Positions 25,501 to 34,804 of a stretch of 64,000 nucleotides of DNA are shown piece by piece. The notes below the pieces were generated by a model. It did no database searches, was not told the origin of the DNA, and saw only the letters and a list, made by a program, of their open reading frames with translations. Every line of letters starts with the position of its first letter. The stretch's first letter is position 1. The position numbers and the translations under genes are program-made. The DNA comes from Brassica napus (lineage: Eukaryota > Streptophyta > Magnoliopsida > Brassicales > Brassicaceae): assembly GCF_020379485.1 (NCBI RefSeq), contig NC_063446.1, forward strand, positions 10,215,597 to 10,279,596. The letters run 5' to 3'.

Positions 25501-25653
25501 TGTTTTCTTGTAGTGAAAATTTTCTCCGGACCTTCTAGAGGAGACCGAGAGCTTCTCCACTCTTATGCCACACGTCTAATTGGCTCCGGAGGATTCAAGC
25601 CGGAGAAGAGAAAGATTCGGACGGGGTCAAACCATTTACATAACAAGCGTTAA

Positions 25654-28183
25654 GGGTTTACCCTTTATAAAGTTTCATTTGTATCTTTTGTTTTGCTCTT
25701 TTCCCTTTTCTTGTTTTTAAACGGGGGAATATATGAAAATGCCTATATATACACTTATATGATGCATAAATACTCCCATAAAACATGGTGTATGAGTTTT
25801 TGAGATATATATTTAAGTTTAGGTATGCATAACTTTGACAAGTAAAATCGATGTTTAGAGGCTTGTTTTATTAAATGATGTTTCTTTTTTTTTTCCTTTA
25901 AAAGGCGTGTTTTATTTATGTAGTTATAAGTATAGCATGTGTGTAATTGTATGCTCGCAAAAATAGATTGTTTATAGGGAAAATTGGTTTTATAGGCCAA
26001 AAATTCACATTGTTTGTTTTATAGGGCTAATAACATGTATAACATGTTTTTTTTTTAATCGTACCACTCTAACTCTATCTTTTAAAATCAAGCGCAGCAA
26101 CATTACGTTTGGGAATATGAATTTATTTCCTTTTTTGTCGGCGGAGAGGTGATTTTCACTACCTTATATTTTACGGCTTAAAGACTCAACTAATTTTGAG
26201 AAAAACTTCCAACGGCTGTAAGAGGCCTGGTATAGTGTAATTGGATCCAAAGCATTGTCCTAGCAAGTTTGGAATTAATCTCTTCTCTGCAACCACTATT
26301 AAATTGTTTTCTTCACTTCCGTAAAAATAAATTATCAGTAATTAGCCGATCATTAGTACATAAACATATAAAGGGCCGGTCAAACGTAGTATTTGGTGTT
26401 GCTTAATTATTAATGAAACAGAAGAAAACAAATGATAATTAATAATTATATTAGTTGATGTTGAAAATTTATTGTCTAATGATTTAGTTTTTGGTTGATG
26501 CTGAAAATAATTATGTAAGATTGATTACTCCAATCATCTTGCTGAAATTCGAGCATTGTCTAAGAAAATGTGACTATATTTTTCTAGTTTAGCTTTTGTT
26601 ATGAGTTATATACCCTAGGAATTACTTTTTAAATTTATTTTTAGTATTTCTCGCATGCGCATTTGTTTATTGTGCAATAAAAAAATCAACTTTAATCAAC
26701 CAAATTATTATGCAGTTGAAAAAGGAAAAAGGGTATAGTTGTTTCTTGATATCAATTATAGCACAAGACAAACTAATCCCAAAAAGGGTAACTCAAAGTC
26801 GTATACGTATCGATGTACGAATATTACAAACAAAAAATATAATGTTACTTTCATGTAAGTGATGACAATTCAAGGATCAATCATGTCTGAAAGAGGTGTG
26901 CTGTTAATAAAAAGCATTAAACTGACCAAACAAAGTTGTGGAAAAGTTTAATTTTTTTTTTTTGAAAAATAGAACACAATATAGGATTCGAATCTTTAAA
27001 ACACAGTATATGACTCGAATCTGAAAAATATTTTTTTAAAAGTAGAACACAATAGAAATTTAAATTTTAATAAATTGGTTTTGCTGAAAAATGGATAGGT
27101 TGCTAGATGGATATCCCTGGGTTAACGAAAATAAAATAAATTGATCCATTCAACTTGCTGAAATTCGAGCTTGACCTATAAAACTTGGACTATATATATA
27201 TATATCTAGTTCAACATGTGTTTTAAAATTAAAGTTTTAACTCTTAAGTTATAAATAAAGATTTGGCAATCTCAAATTTAGAAAAAAGCAGGATGAAATT
27301 ATCAGATCATTTTGCTTTCATTTATTTTCATCATTATTTTCTTACATCGAATAACTATTATATAAGTTCAGTTTGAAATGAAATAGAAAACTACACCAAA
27401 ACAAAATAATCTTTAAAAACAAATCTACGTGACGAGACCTAGTAATTTTCGGCTTTTTGGCAGAACAGAAATCTCAGTCTGTGAGACTCATCCCAAAAAT
27501 GTAAGAGAGAGAAAAATATGAGAATCACGCAAAATCTTTGAGTTCCATTAAAATTTGTGTCATTCTTTTTTTTTTTTGAAAATAATTTGTGTCATTCTTC
27601 TCGATGGTATATCATCGTGATCATGTTTTAGCAATCCATTCGAAAGACTTGAAAGATGAAATTGTTGAAGCATACATTACATTACCTAAAAGATGCTTTA
27701 AAGTATGCATGTAAAGAGATAACCCGTCAGTGCTGATAATTAGAGACACCTAACAAACAATCCAAGCCATTCACACCCATCCGAGGCCACTGAAAGAGGC
27801 GTCTTAATCCCAAGAACCACCAACAAGACATCTGTCCTTCAAATATATGATGGTTTGAGGATGGAGAGGGTTTTGAAGTGAAATCAAATTTTCAATATTC
27901 AAGTTTGCTTCATGCCGCACCCAACACTCATTTTCCGAATGCAACGATGTTATTGATTCGCGGTTAGTTCTTTAAAAAAACTTATGGTTTCGAGCTTTTC
28001 AAATAAACTAAATAATCCGCAGATAAAGATTGTTGTCGTCTTCTAAAATCCTCAATTTTTTTTTTCCGCTAGAATAGGAAAGAACTTGGGTGAAGGAGTG
28101 GAAGCCAAACACACATATTTGTAATGCAAGATAGAATTTAAATATACTATGGTTTAGAAATTTTTACATGTGCTCCACATAAA
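25654..28183. other. long AT-rich spacer
   Basis: Beyond the CLE 3' UTR I see no gene. At 27552-27598, AATTTGTGTCATTC is directly repeated around a T run plus GAAAAT, a micro-insertion like the one in the NOT9-like intron. Poly(T)-GAA starts near 26950 also look retroposon-derived. Confidence 0.45.
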
Positions 28184-28364
28184 CAGAACCGGTCCTGGGC
28201 AAAACTTAACGAAACATTGGCATTAGACCCCCAAAAATTTTGGAAAAAATTACATAGAAAAAAAATCCCAAAATTTTTTTTAAGCCTCTTTACCAAAAAA
28301 AAAAATTATAACTGGAATTTTTTAAAAACCACCTACAATCCCCTAAATCTCAGGGCCGGCCCTG
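28184..28364. mobile_element. hAT-type MITE, 181 bp
   Basis: The inverted ends CAGAACCGGTCCTG and CAGGGCCGGCCCTG (right end, self-complementary) are flanked by an 8-bp duplication CACATAAA at 28176-28183 and 28365-28372. It belongs to the same broad group as the element at 5775. The interior is A/T-rich and non-coding. Confidence 0.65.
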
Positions 28365-29034
28365 CACATAAACAGTGATTATCAAATTTCTCTCTTTTTT
28401 TAATCAAAGATATCTCAGACTTTTATGTTTGAGATATTTTGAACCATATAGATCATGCACATAAATATGATAAGATTTCTTTTTAACACCGGATAACACA
28501 TTTCATGATAATTAAATCTCTAATTCTATTACATATGATCAGTTACCTGTAACACATCTTTGATAGACATGATCTCTCTGCAGCAACAAACGACTATAAC
28601 GAACAGCTTTGTTTACGGTACTCTGAAACCTGCTATGCATTTACATCTTTATAAATAAAGTTGGCTTGAGTCTCTCCTCATGCGTCGAGATAGGGGTTTT
28701 TTGTGACACGTGGATTCCTAAAAATGAGAAAGCCTCTTTCTTTTTTTCGATCAACATGAGAATGCGTCTTTGAGCTTTGGTTGGACTTTTTGACACACTT
28801 TAGGGTTGGGCTTTTGCATAGCCCATTGAAAATCAAGGTTCTTCTTCGTCTTCTCACGTTTCTCCTTCTATGGCAAATTTTAAAACGTTTTGATCATCTC
28901 TCCCTAATCACCTTGCATTTAAAACGTCCTTAGATCCGAACTTTAATATGAAACAAAAGTACAGTCCTTTTACTCTGTTCCAATTTCAGACCTTCTGGTT
29001 TTCTGCTAATTTTTTCATCCCCTCATGCCAAATT

Positions 29035-29142
29035 CTCCGAGTTGAAAGCCGGCAACTACAAACAAATGGTTCAGACAAGACTCCTTTGATCCTGGGAAGC
29101 CCGTACTCATCGGCGTTTATATGCTCCTCCTTGATCCAAAGG
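29035..29142 (+). pseudogene. remnant of an RPA/DUF223 OB-fold gene
   Basis: The reading ELKAGNYKQMVQTRLL, a stop, then SWEARTHRR, with MLLLDPK in another frame, matches the opening strands of DUF223 replication-protein-A-like OB folds (typically LKAG...RLLRFWEARN...GVDMLLLD). A stop and a frameshift make it non-functional. Such RPA-like genes commonly travel with plant Helitrons. Confidence 0.5.
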
Positions 29143-29799
29143 TGATTCCAGTTTGAGTTTAGATGATTTTGGTTTCGTTTATTGATTTAGAAAGCTTGTG
29201 TTTAGATGATTTTGGTTTTGTTTGTCATTGATAAGGCAATCGATTTCACACACCAACCATTTTCGGCAGACCCTACAGGACTGAGTTTCTTACAATTATG
29301 GCAGAAACAGACATGTCAATGGTAAGATATGCCTTATCTTCTTCTTCTTCTTCTTCTTCTCTTTATCTTATGGGTTTTCAGATCTTCGTCTAAGCCATAT
29401 AATGAATTAATGTATTCATTGTTCTCATGTACATGATCTAACTAATTTCAGAAGCATTGATTTAGTTGGAAGATAAACTGACGCTAGCCAAATCAGAATT
29501 ACTTGCTAGCAAAAGATCAGTGCAAAGAGATCTCCGGTTTAGATTATCCAAGCATCATAGCTTTGTGTTTTGGTAACGTGGGTTTGGTCCCATTTTTAAA
29601 TCAATCATTATATACCCAATCCATTTCTACCACATAGCATCATAATCCTTTTTTGACTGCTCAATTCTTCATCCCTAGGGTTTGGATTCCTGAGGCGAAA
29701 GGGGTTGTTCGTGTGTATTTAAGAGATTGATATCATCTATAAACTTAAAAGATAAGATGATACTATCCGAAGAGTTTTTGCTGGTGCAGTTGTCAACCA

Positions 29800-30310
29800 A
29801 TGAACGGTATCCAAGTTCTCAAGAAAGTTAAGGAAAAGATAAAGAAGATAAATAATGTTCTTACTAAACATAGACATGGTCATGGTCATGAGCATGATCG
29901 TGGAGAACAACACATCCCCGACGACCACGATCTAGACGACAAAGATGCTGAAGAGTATGACGTAGGCCAAATTTACCAACAAGGCCACGGTGGTGCACCA
30001 GGTATGTCCATTCCTTACCTTACTTCACTTTCTCTACCAGTTACCTTTTGGTATCTACGGTTTATTGGATTTGTGTCGAGGAAAAGCTTTTCATGTCATG
30101 GAAACTTCCCACACTAAAGTCTCTGAGCCAATTAAAGCAGTGGAACCAGTACGAGGCCCCAATACCTCTCACGGACACGAAGCTCTGCCTCATCATGCAA
30201 GACCCTTAGGTGCTCTCTCTGACAGAAGATGTCACTAGAACGTTTGTTCCTGGTGAAAAACTTAGAGTCAACATCGAGAGAGACAGAGGAATGGAGGAAG
30301 GGATGACTGC
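29800..30310 (+). pseudogene. captured RD29/LTI65-like (CAP160) fragment
   Basis: The first part (29800-about 29999) gives a basic helix VLKKVKEKIKKINNVLTKH followed by a His/Gly/Asp-rich stretch, as at the N-terminus of RD29A/RD29B (LTI78/LTI65) proteins. After a likely intron, 30097-30235 gives SHTKVSEPIKAVEP and SHGHEAL. A shift of frame then gives LTEDVTRTFVPGE (30213-30260), matching the family's TEDVTRTFAPG segment. RD29 proteins are hydrophilic, cold- and ABA-induced. The rest of the protein is missing and the frame is broken, so this is not a working gene. Confidence 0.6.
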
Positions 30311-31125
30311 TCAGGTCTTTGTGGGATGTCGAATTATCATTCCAAAGTCACTTTTCACATCGGAAAAAGTAATAGCTTTTCATCCACATTTTAGGGTTTT
30401 AAATTAGAGTTTCAATTCTCTTGATCCATGTTGTTTTCGTATCTCGGCTGGTGGAAAAGTTGGAGCAGCACAGCTCTTGCAAAGAGGAAAGGAACATGTG
30501 ATGATGTTCAACTACTCCTGGAAGAGAGAGGGGATACAATACAAGAAGAACCAAGTGAGTGCTTTTTTTTATAGGTGAGTGGCTTTTGTTTTCAAGATAA
30601 AAACGTTTTATCCATCTGATAATAATCATAGCAAGCTCAAGCTCCGCTCTTACAAGGTTACTACTATGTTTATTGGTACTTGCTTATATTGGTTCTTTTT
30701 CTTCATGATCAATTGTGGGATTTAAATATAGATGAGTGTTGCCTAAAGTTTTTTGTTTTGCACTTCTGTTGTGCAGATTACTTAGACGGACTTGGCTGAA
30801 GCTATTGGTGCTTCCCTCCTTCAGGTCAATAGGTGGTTACATGTCTACGGACATGTTGAAAAGTGTGTACGCATTTCTGACTGTGATATCTTTGGGATCG
30901 TACGAACTTTCTCTTTATGTTTTCGTACCCACGAAAACATTTTTTTTTCTACATGGTTGATTGGGCAAGTAAATGTAGAATAGTGCAGAAAGAATAGGAA
31001 AATATGAATAATATTTTAGTGATTGTAAATCCTCTTTTTTTTTTTTAATTTATCTCTATCTGCTTTTCAGCTTATAACCGAGAGATGAAAGCTGGTACAT
31101 GTCTGAGGATTACCAAGCGTAGAGG

Positions 31126-31237
31126 TTGGAGTATTGCCCAATTCCAATGGAACGCGCATAGTTCATGGTAGTTTTACCTTGAAGTATTTGTTGGAGTATT
31201 GCCCAACTCCAATGGGATGCGCATAGTTCATGGCAAC
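31126..31237 (+). repeat. 65-bp tandem repeat, two units
   Basis: TTGGAGTATTGCCCAA(T/C)TCC and about 28 following bases ending AGTTCATGG occur at 31126 and again at 31191, with only a few differences. The repeat lies inside the Helitron and is non-coding. Confidence 0.6.
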
Positions 31238-32480
31238 AATGGACTTACACTGTGTCCATCTCTCTCTTGGATTTCTCATATCTTTGTTGTAACTGCTTAA
31301 AAATGCTTCTTTTGGTTATCGTTGCAGCTTATTTAACGGTTATGACTATTTAAAGGTTATGAAGGTTCAGATATCAGGACCGGAAGCACTGCAGTAGAAA
31401 ATGGTCTAGAAATGGTTTGTAATTAAATCTATTGCCAGCTTGATAGACAAACAAGCTTGACTGTGTTTATACACAATGATTGGCAGCTGAAGTTTAAAGA
31501 TGTAACTGCATTTCCCATCACAATCACCAGCTAAAGATTTAATTTACAATGTAAATAATAGTATTTAACACCAAAATACATAGTAAATTTAACTAACCTA
31601 ATAGCTCGTTAATAAATTAAATCCAAAAATATCAAATGTAACATTCAATTAAAAAATAACAGAATCTCAACCATCTACACCAATATGCAAATGAAAATTA
31701 TGACAACAGTACATATTTTTATAGCACATTAATGTTGTGCAGAATCAATTTCGAAAAGGGAAAAATCTGGATAAACTATCCTCGGAAAATAGTCCATTCA
31801 GATCTAAGCAATGTTGGACCATGATTAAAAATTCACTAATTGGATTCAAAATCATTTTAAAGACAAAAATATTTAACCAATACATCCATAATAAAGTCTT
31901 TAACATATTGTCACATCTGGGACATGGACAAAGCATGCGATGATTGTTACTATTTTGAGAGGATGAAAGAATTTTTTTATCTTCCTTCAAACAAGATAAT
32001 CACAAAACAAACACATGCACTTACATGCTTTTCTTTTGAAACATCAACTTTACGGTTTTAGATAAACTATATTTACTTTGGTGAAACAATCATCTATTTA
32101 TTCTATTTTTATTGAATTGATCAGTGAAACCACTTATGATATTTTTTCTTTGACCTAAACAATTTCAAAATAAAGTAATACACTATTGTCACTAACCACT
32201 GTCAAATGGATAAAAAATAATTTCAAACTTATTAGAGAATAAAACATACGAACCCGGCGCGTAGCGCCGGAATGCCACTAGTAGTTTAATATTCGAAACC
32301 TACAGAAACCTTTAAACCTTAAAAATATATCATTATTAATTGGGCCTGTCGAGTAACTAGCCCACTTGTTCTTTGGGTCCATCGATGTTATAATAAACAT
32401 CCAAAAATTAGAGAAGTGAAGACAGAACAGAGTAGAGTTTGAATCTTCAGCAGTGAGCTTCCTCCTCTGTAAACAAAACC

Positions 32481-34334
32481 ATGAACAAACAAATCAAAAC
32501 CATGTCTTCCGCCAAACTCTCCCGACTCTTCAACATCACATCTAAAAACCAAACACCTTGCCCGCTCCCAATCTCAGACAAACAAGCCGGCGCAAGAATC
32601 ACAACCTACCTTCAAAAATCCACCGTCGGAAAACTCCAATCAAACCCGTCTCTCCTCTTCAACCTGAACCCAAACGTAACCCGCCTCGTCCTCTCCTCAC
32701 CATCTCTCCCCACTCAATCATGCGTCGACTTCTTCAAGCTCCTCAACACATTCGAATCCCACCTCAAGCCCGACCTCGCCGCCGCGATAGCCCTATCCCA
32801 CCGCCTGTACACCGACCGGAGATTCCGCGAGATGAAGTCTCTCCTGAACTCAATCTCCACCGATGGGGCTGAGATCATAGGAAGCGTTTATGTTTACGAA
32901 GGAAAGGTCGAGTTTTTGGAAACTTTATTCGATTTGATGATTAGGGTTTATGTGGATAAGGGGATGTTCCAAGAGGGTCTAAAGGTTTTCGATTACATGG
33001 TGGAGAAAGGGATGAAAATCGATGAGAGATCGTGCATTGTGTTTCTTGTAGCCGCGAAGAAACGGTTGGAGATTGATCTTTGTTTGGAGATTTTTAAGCG
33101 GATGGTTGATTGCGGAGTGAGGATAACTGTTTACTCGTTGACGATTGTTGTCGAAGGGTTGTGTAGAAGAGGCGAAGTTGAGAAGAGTAGGAAGCTTGTG
33201 AGAGAGTTTAATCGAAAAGGAATCAAGCCTGAAGCGTACACTTACAACACCATCATCAACGCATATGTTAAAGTTAGAGACTTTTCCGGTGTGGAGGAGG
33301 TTTTGAAGGAGATGAGGAAAGGTGGAGTGGGGTATAACAAGGTTACGTATACGCTTCTGATGGAGCTGAGTGTTAAGAACGGGAGGATGGGTGACGCGGA
33401 GAAGCTGTTCGACGAAATGCGTGAGAGAGGAGTGGAGTTGGATGTTTATTTGTACACTTCTATGATAAGTTTGTATTGTAGAAAAGGGAATGTGAAGAGA
33501 GCGTTTTTGTTGTTTGATGAGTTGGTAGAGAAGGGGCTTTCGCCGAGTAGTCATACCTACGGGGCGCTTATTGATGGGGTGTGTAAGGTAGGGGAGATGG
33601 GTGCGGCTGAGATATTGATGAACGAGATGCAAAGCCGAGGGGTTGATATCACTCAAGTTGTGTTCAATACGTTGATTAATGGGTACTGTAGGAAAAGGAT
33701 GATTGATGAAGCTTTAATGATTTATGATGTGATGGAGAAGAAAGGGTTTGAAGCTGATGTTTTCACTTTTAATACTATTGCTAGCTGTTTGAATAGATTG
33801 AAAAGGTATGATGAGGCAAAGGAATGGATTTTCAGGATGATGGAAGGTGGTGTGAGGCTTAACACGGTTAGTTATACTAATTTGATCGATGTTTACTGCA
33901 AAGAAGGGAACATTGAGGAGGCAAAGAGGCTGTTTGTGGAGATGAGCAGCAAGGGATCACAGCCCAACGCGATTACGTATAATGTGAAGATTGATGCGTG
34001 CTGCAAACAAGGGAAAGTAAAGGAAGCTCGTAAACTAAGGGCCGATATGGAAGCAAAAGGGATGGATCCGGATTCATATACCTACACATCGCTCATACAT
34101 GGGGAATGTATTGCAGATAACGTGGATGAGGCATTGAGGCTCTTTAGGGAGATGGGGTCTAAGGGTTTGGACCAGAGTTCTGTAACATACACGGTGATGA
34201 TCTCGGGTTTGTCCAAAGCTGGAAAGTCGGACGAAGCCTTTGGATTTTATGATGAGATGAAGAGGAAAGGGTTTACAATAGATAATAAGGTTTATACTGC
34301 ACTCGTTGGAAGTTTGCATTCACCCGAGACTTAG
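32481..34334 (+). CDS. P-class pentatricopeptide repeat protein
   Basis: A single uninterrupted frame of 617 residues, intronless as most plant PPR genes are. From about residue 150 to the C-terminus there are some thirteen 35-residue PPR units plus a partial one, each of the type YTYNTIINAYVKVRDFSGVE. No E, DYW or S-type motifs follow, so this is P-class: it probably binds organellar RNA to stabilise, process or help translate it. The N-terminus (Lys/Ser/Thr-rich, few acidic residues) suits an organelle presequence. A second Met at codon 8 (MSSAKLSRLF) is an alternative start. Synteny points to the At2g32630 orthologue. Confidence 0.92.
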   Translation: MNKQIKTMSSAKLSRLFNITSKNQTPCPLPISDKQAGARITTYLQKSTVGKLQSNPSLLFNLNPNVTRLVLSSPSLPTQSCVDFFKLLNTFESHLKPDLAAAIALSHRLYTDRRFREMKSLLNSISTDGAEIIGSVYVYEGKVEFLETLFDLMIRVYVDKGMFQEGLKVFDYMVEKGMKIDERSCIVFLVAAKKRLEIDLCLEIFKRMVDCGVRITVYSLTIVVEGLCRRGEVEKSRKLVREFNRKGIKPEAYTYNTIINAYVKVRDFSGVEEVLKEMRKGGVGYNKVTYTLLMELSVKNGRMGDAEKLFDEMRERGVELDVYLYTSMISLYCRKGNVKRAFLLFDELVEKGLSPSSHTYGALIDGVCKVGEMGAAEILMNEMQSRGVDITQVVFNTLINGYCRKRMIDEALMIYDVMEKKGFEADVFTFNTIASCLNRLKRYDEAKEWIFRMMEGGVRLNTVSYTNLIDVYCKEGNIEEAKRLFVEMSSKGSQPNAITYNVKIDACCKQGKVKEARKLRADMEAKGMDPDSYTYTSLIHGECIADNVDEALRLFREMGSKGLDQSSVTYTVMISGLSKAGKSDEAFGFYDEMKRKGFTIDNKVYTALVGSLHSPET

Positions 34335-34804
34335 AAACTGATCATCAAATATTGAGCTGGTAAACCCTGAGATCTACCTGTTGATGGTTGAAGACTCTTA
34401 TGTTTACTCGAGTCAACCTTTCCTCTGAAACATTTTTTTGAGAGAGTTGCGGTAAGGTAATGTATCGGCCATTGTGTCTACGTAAGTACGCTGTAAAGAT
34501 AACAAAACTTTACTCTTTTGTTATACAATTTTTTTCTGTCCAGTAAACAAAGCCTTTGGACCTTTATGTAAAGTTGATATCAAAGGAGTTTTCTAGAACC
34601 CTGTGCACCAAATCTAAGGACTGAGATGTTGATTGTGTGTATATATGAATGAAGAGCTAGAGAAGGCAGATATTATGAAGCTTGTGAAGATAGATATGTA
34701 CTATGGACGATAATGTCTTGGAGATGGAAGATATGATGAACTTTTAAACTTGAGTTGACACCAAAAAGAGATTAGTGTCCCACTCTTGAGAAAGATGGAC
34801 GGAA
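34335..34804. other. convergent 3' flanks
   Basis: Between the PPR stop and the stop of the minus-strand cyclase-like gene; presumably the two 3' UTRs. No further gene is seen. Confidence 0.5.

Larger units (their letters stand above)
17531..25515 (-). mobile_element. CACTA (En/Spm) transposon, 7,985 bp, probably intact
   Basis: Both ends carry the inverted repeat CACTACAAGAAAACA (17531-17545 and, reverse-complemented, 25515-25501), with AAA duplicated on both sides. Subterminal arrays of CCGACGAA/TCGTCGGAAT motifs lie inside each end. It encodes two proteins on the minus strand, a TNP2-like transposase and a TNPA/Transposase_24-like protein, both uninterrupted after splicing. The near-identical terminal repeats and target duplication point to a fairly recent insertion. 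It may be autonomous. Confidence 0.9.
17432..25653 (+). pseudogene. CLE20-like peptide gene split by a CACTA transposon
   Basis: The 5' part (17432-17530, 33 codons) starts MIRIRLICLIVLLFTLVFVS, a strong signal peptide, and stops at the AAA codon where the transposon begins. The 3' part resumes at the duplicated AAA (25516-25518), runs in the same frame for 44 codons and ends at TAA 25651-25653. Taking one AAA away, the halves join exactly in frame into a 77-residue CLE prepropeptide. The C-terminal dodecapeptide RKIRTGSNHLHN (25609-25644), followed by KR, fits CLE peptides and most resembles Arabidopsis CLE20 as I recall it (RKVKTGSNPLHN). Residue 9 is His where CLE peptides usually have Pro. 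Secreted CLE peptides bind leucine-rich-repeat receptor kinases in meristem and vascular signalling. As it stands, the upstream frame terminates at 17557 inside the element, so no CLE peptide can be secreted from this allele unless the element is spliced out or excised. Confidence 0.85.
28646..32281 (+). mobile_element. non-autonomous Helitron with captured gene fragments, 3.6 kb
   Basis: The 5' end after a flanking A reads TCTTTATAAATAAAGTTGG and soon GACACGTGG, like known Brassicaceae Helitrons. The 3' end has a perfect hairpin CCGGCGC-GTA-GCGCCGG (32254-32270), seven bases, then CTAG (32278-32281) followed by T. No RepHel helicase is present. Inside are a degraded RPA-type OB-fold fragment and an RD29-like fragment, plus unrecognised exon-like pieces around 30430-30545 and 30780-30900. 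A (CTT)n run lies at about 29338-29360. Confidence 0.65.

Noticed and set aside
27730..27960. Possible LINE reverse-transcriptase remnant on the minus strand
   Set aside because: A few residues recall zinc-binding RT regions, but stops interrupt every few codons and no motif is secure.
30430..30900. Independent gene from several exon-like frames
   Set aside because: The frames do not join consistently, contain stops, and lie inside the Helitron; treated as captured debris.
32979..33656. 225-codon minus-strand frame inside the PPR gene
   Set aside because: Overlaps strongly supported PPR repeats; the antisense product has no family features.
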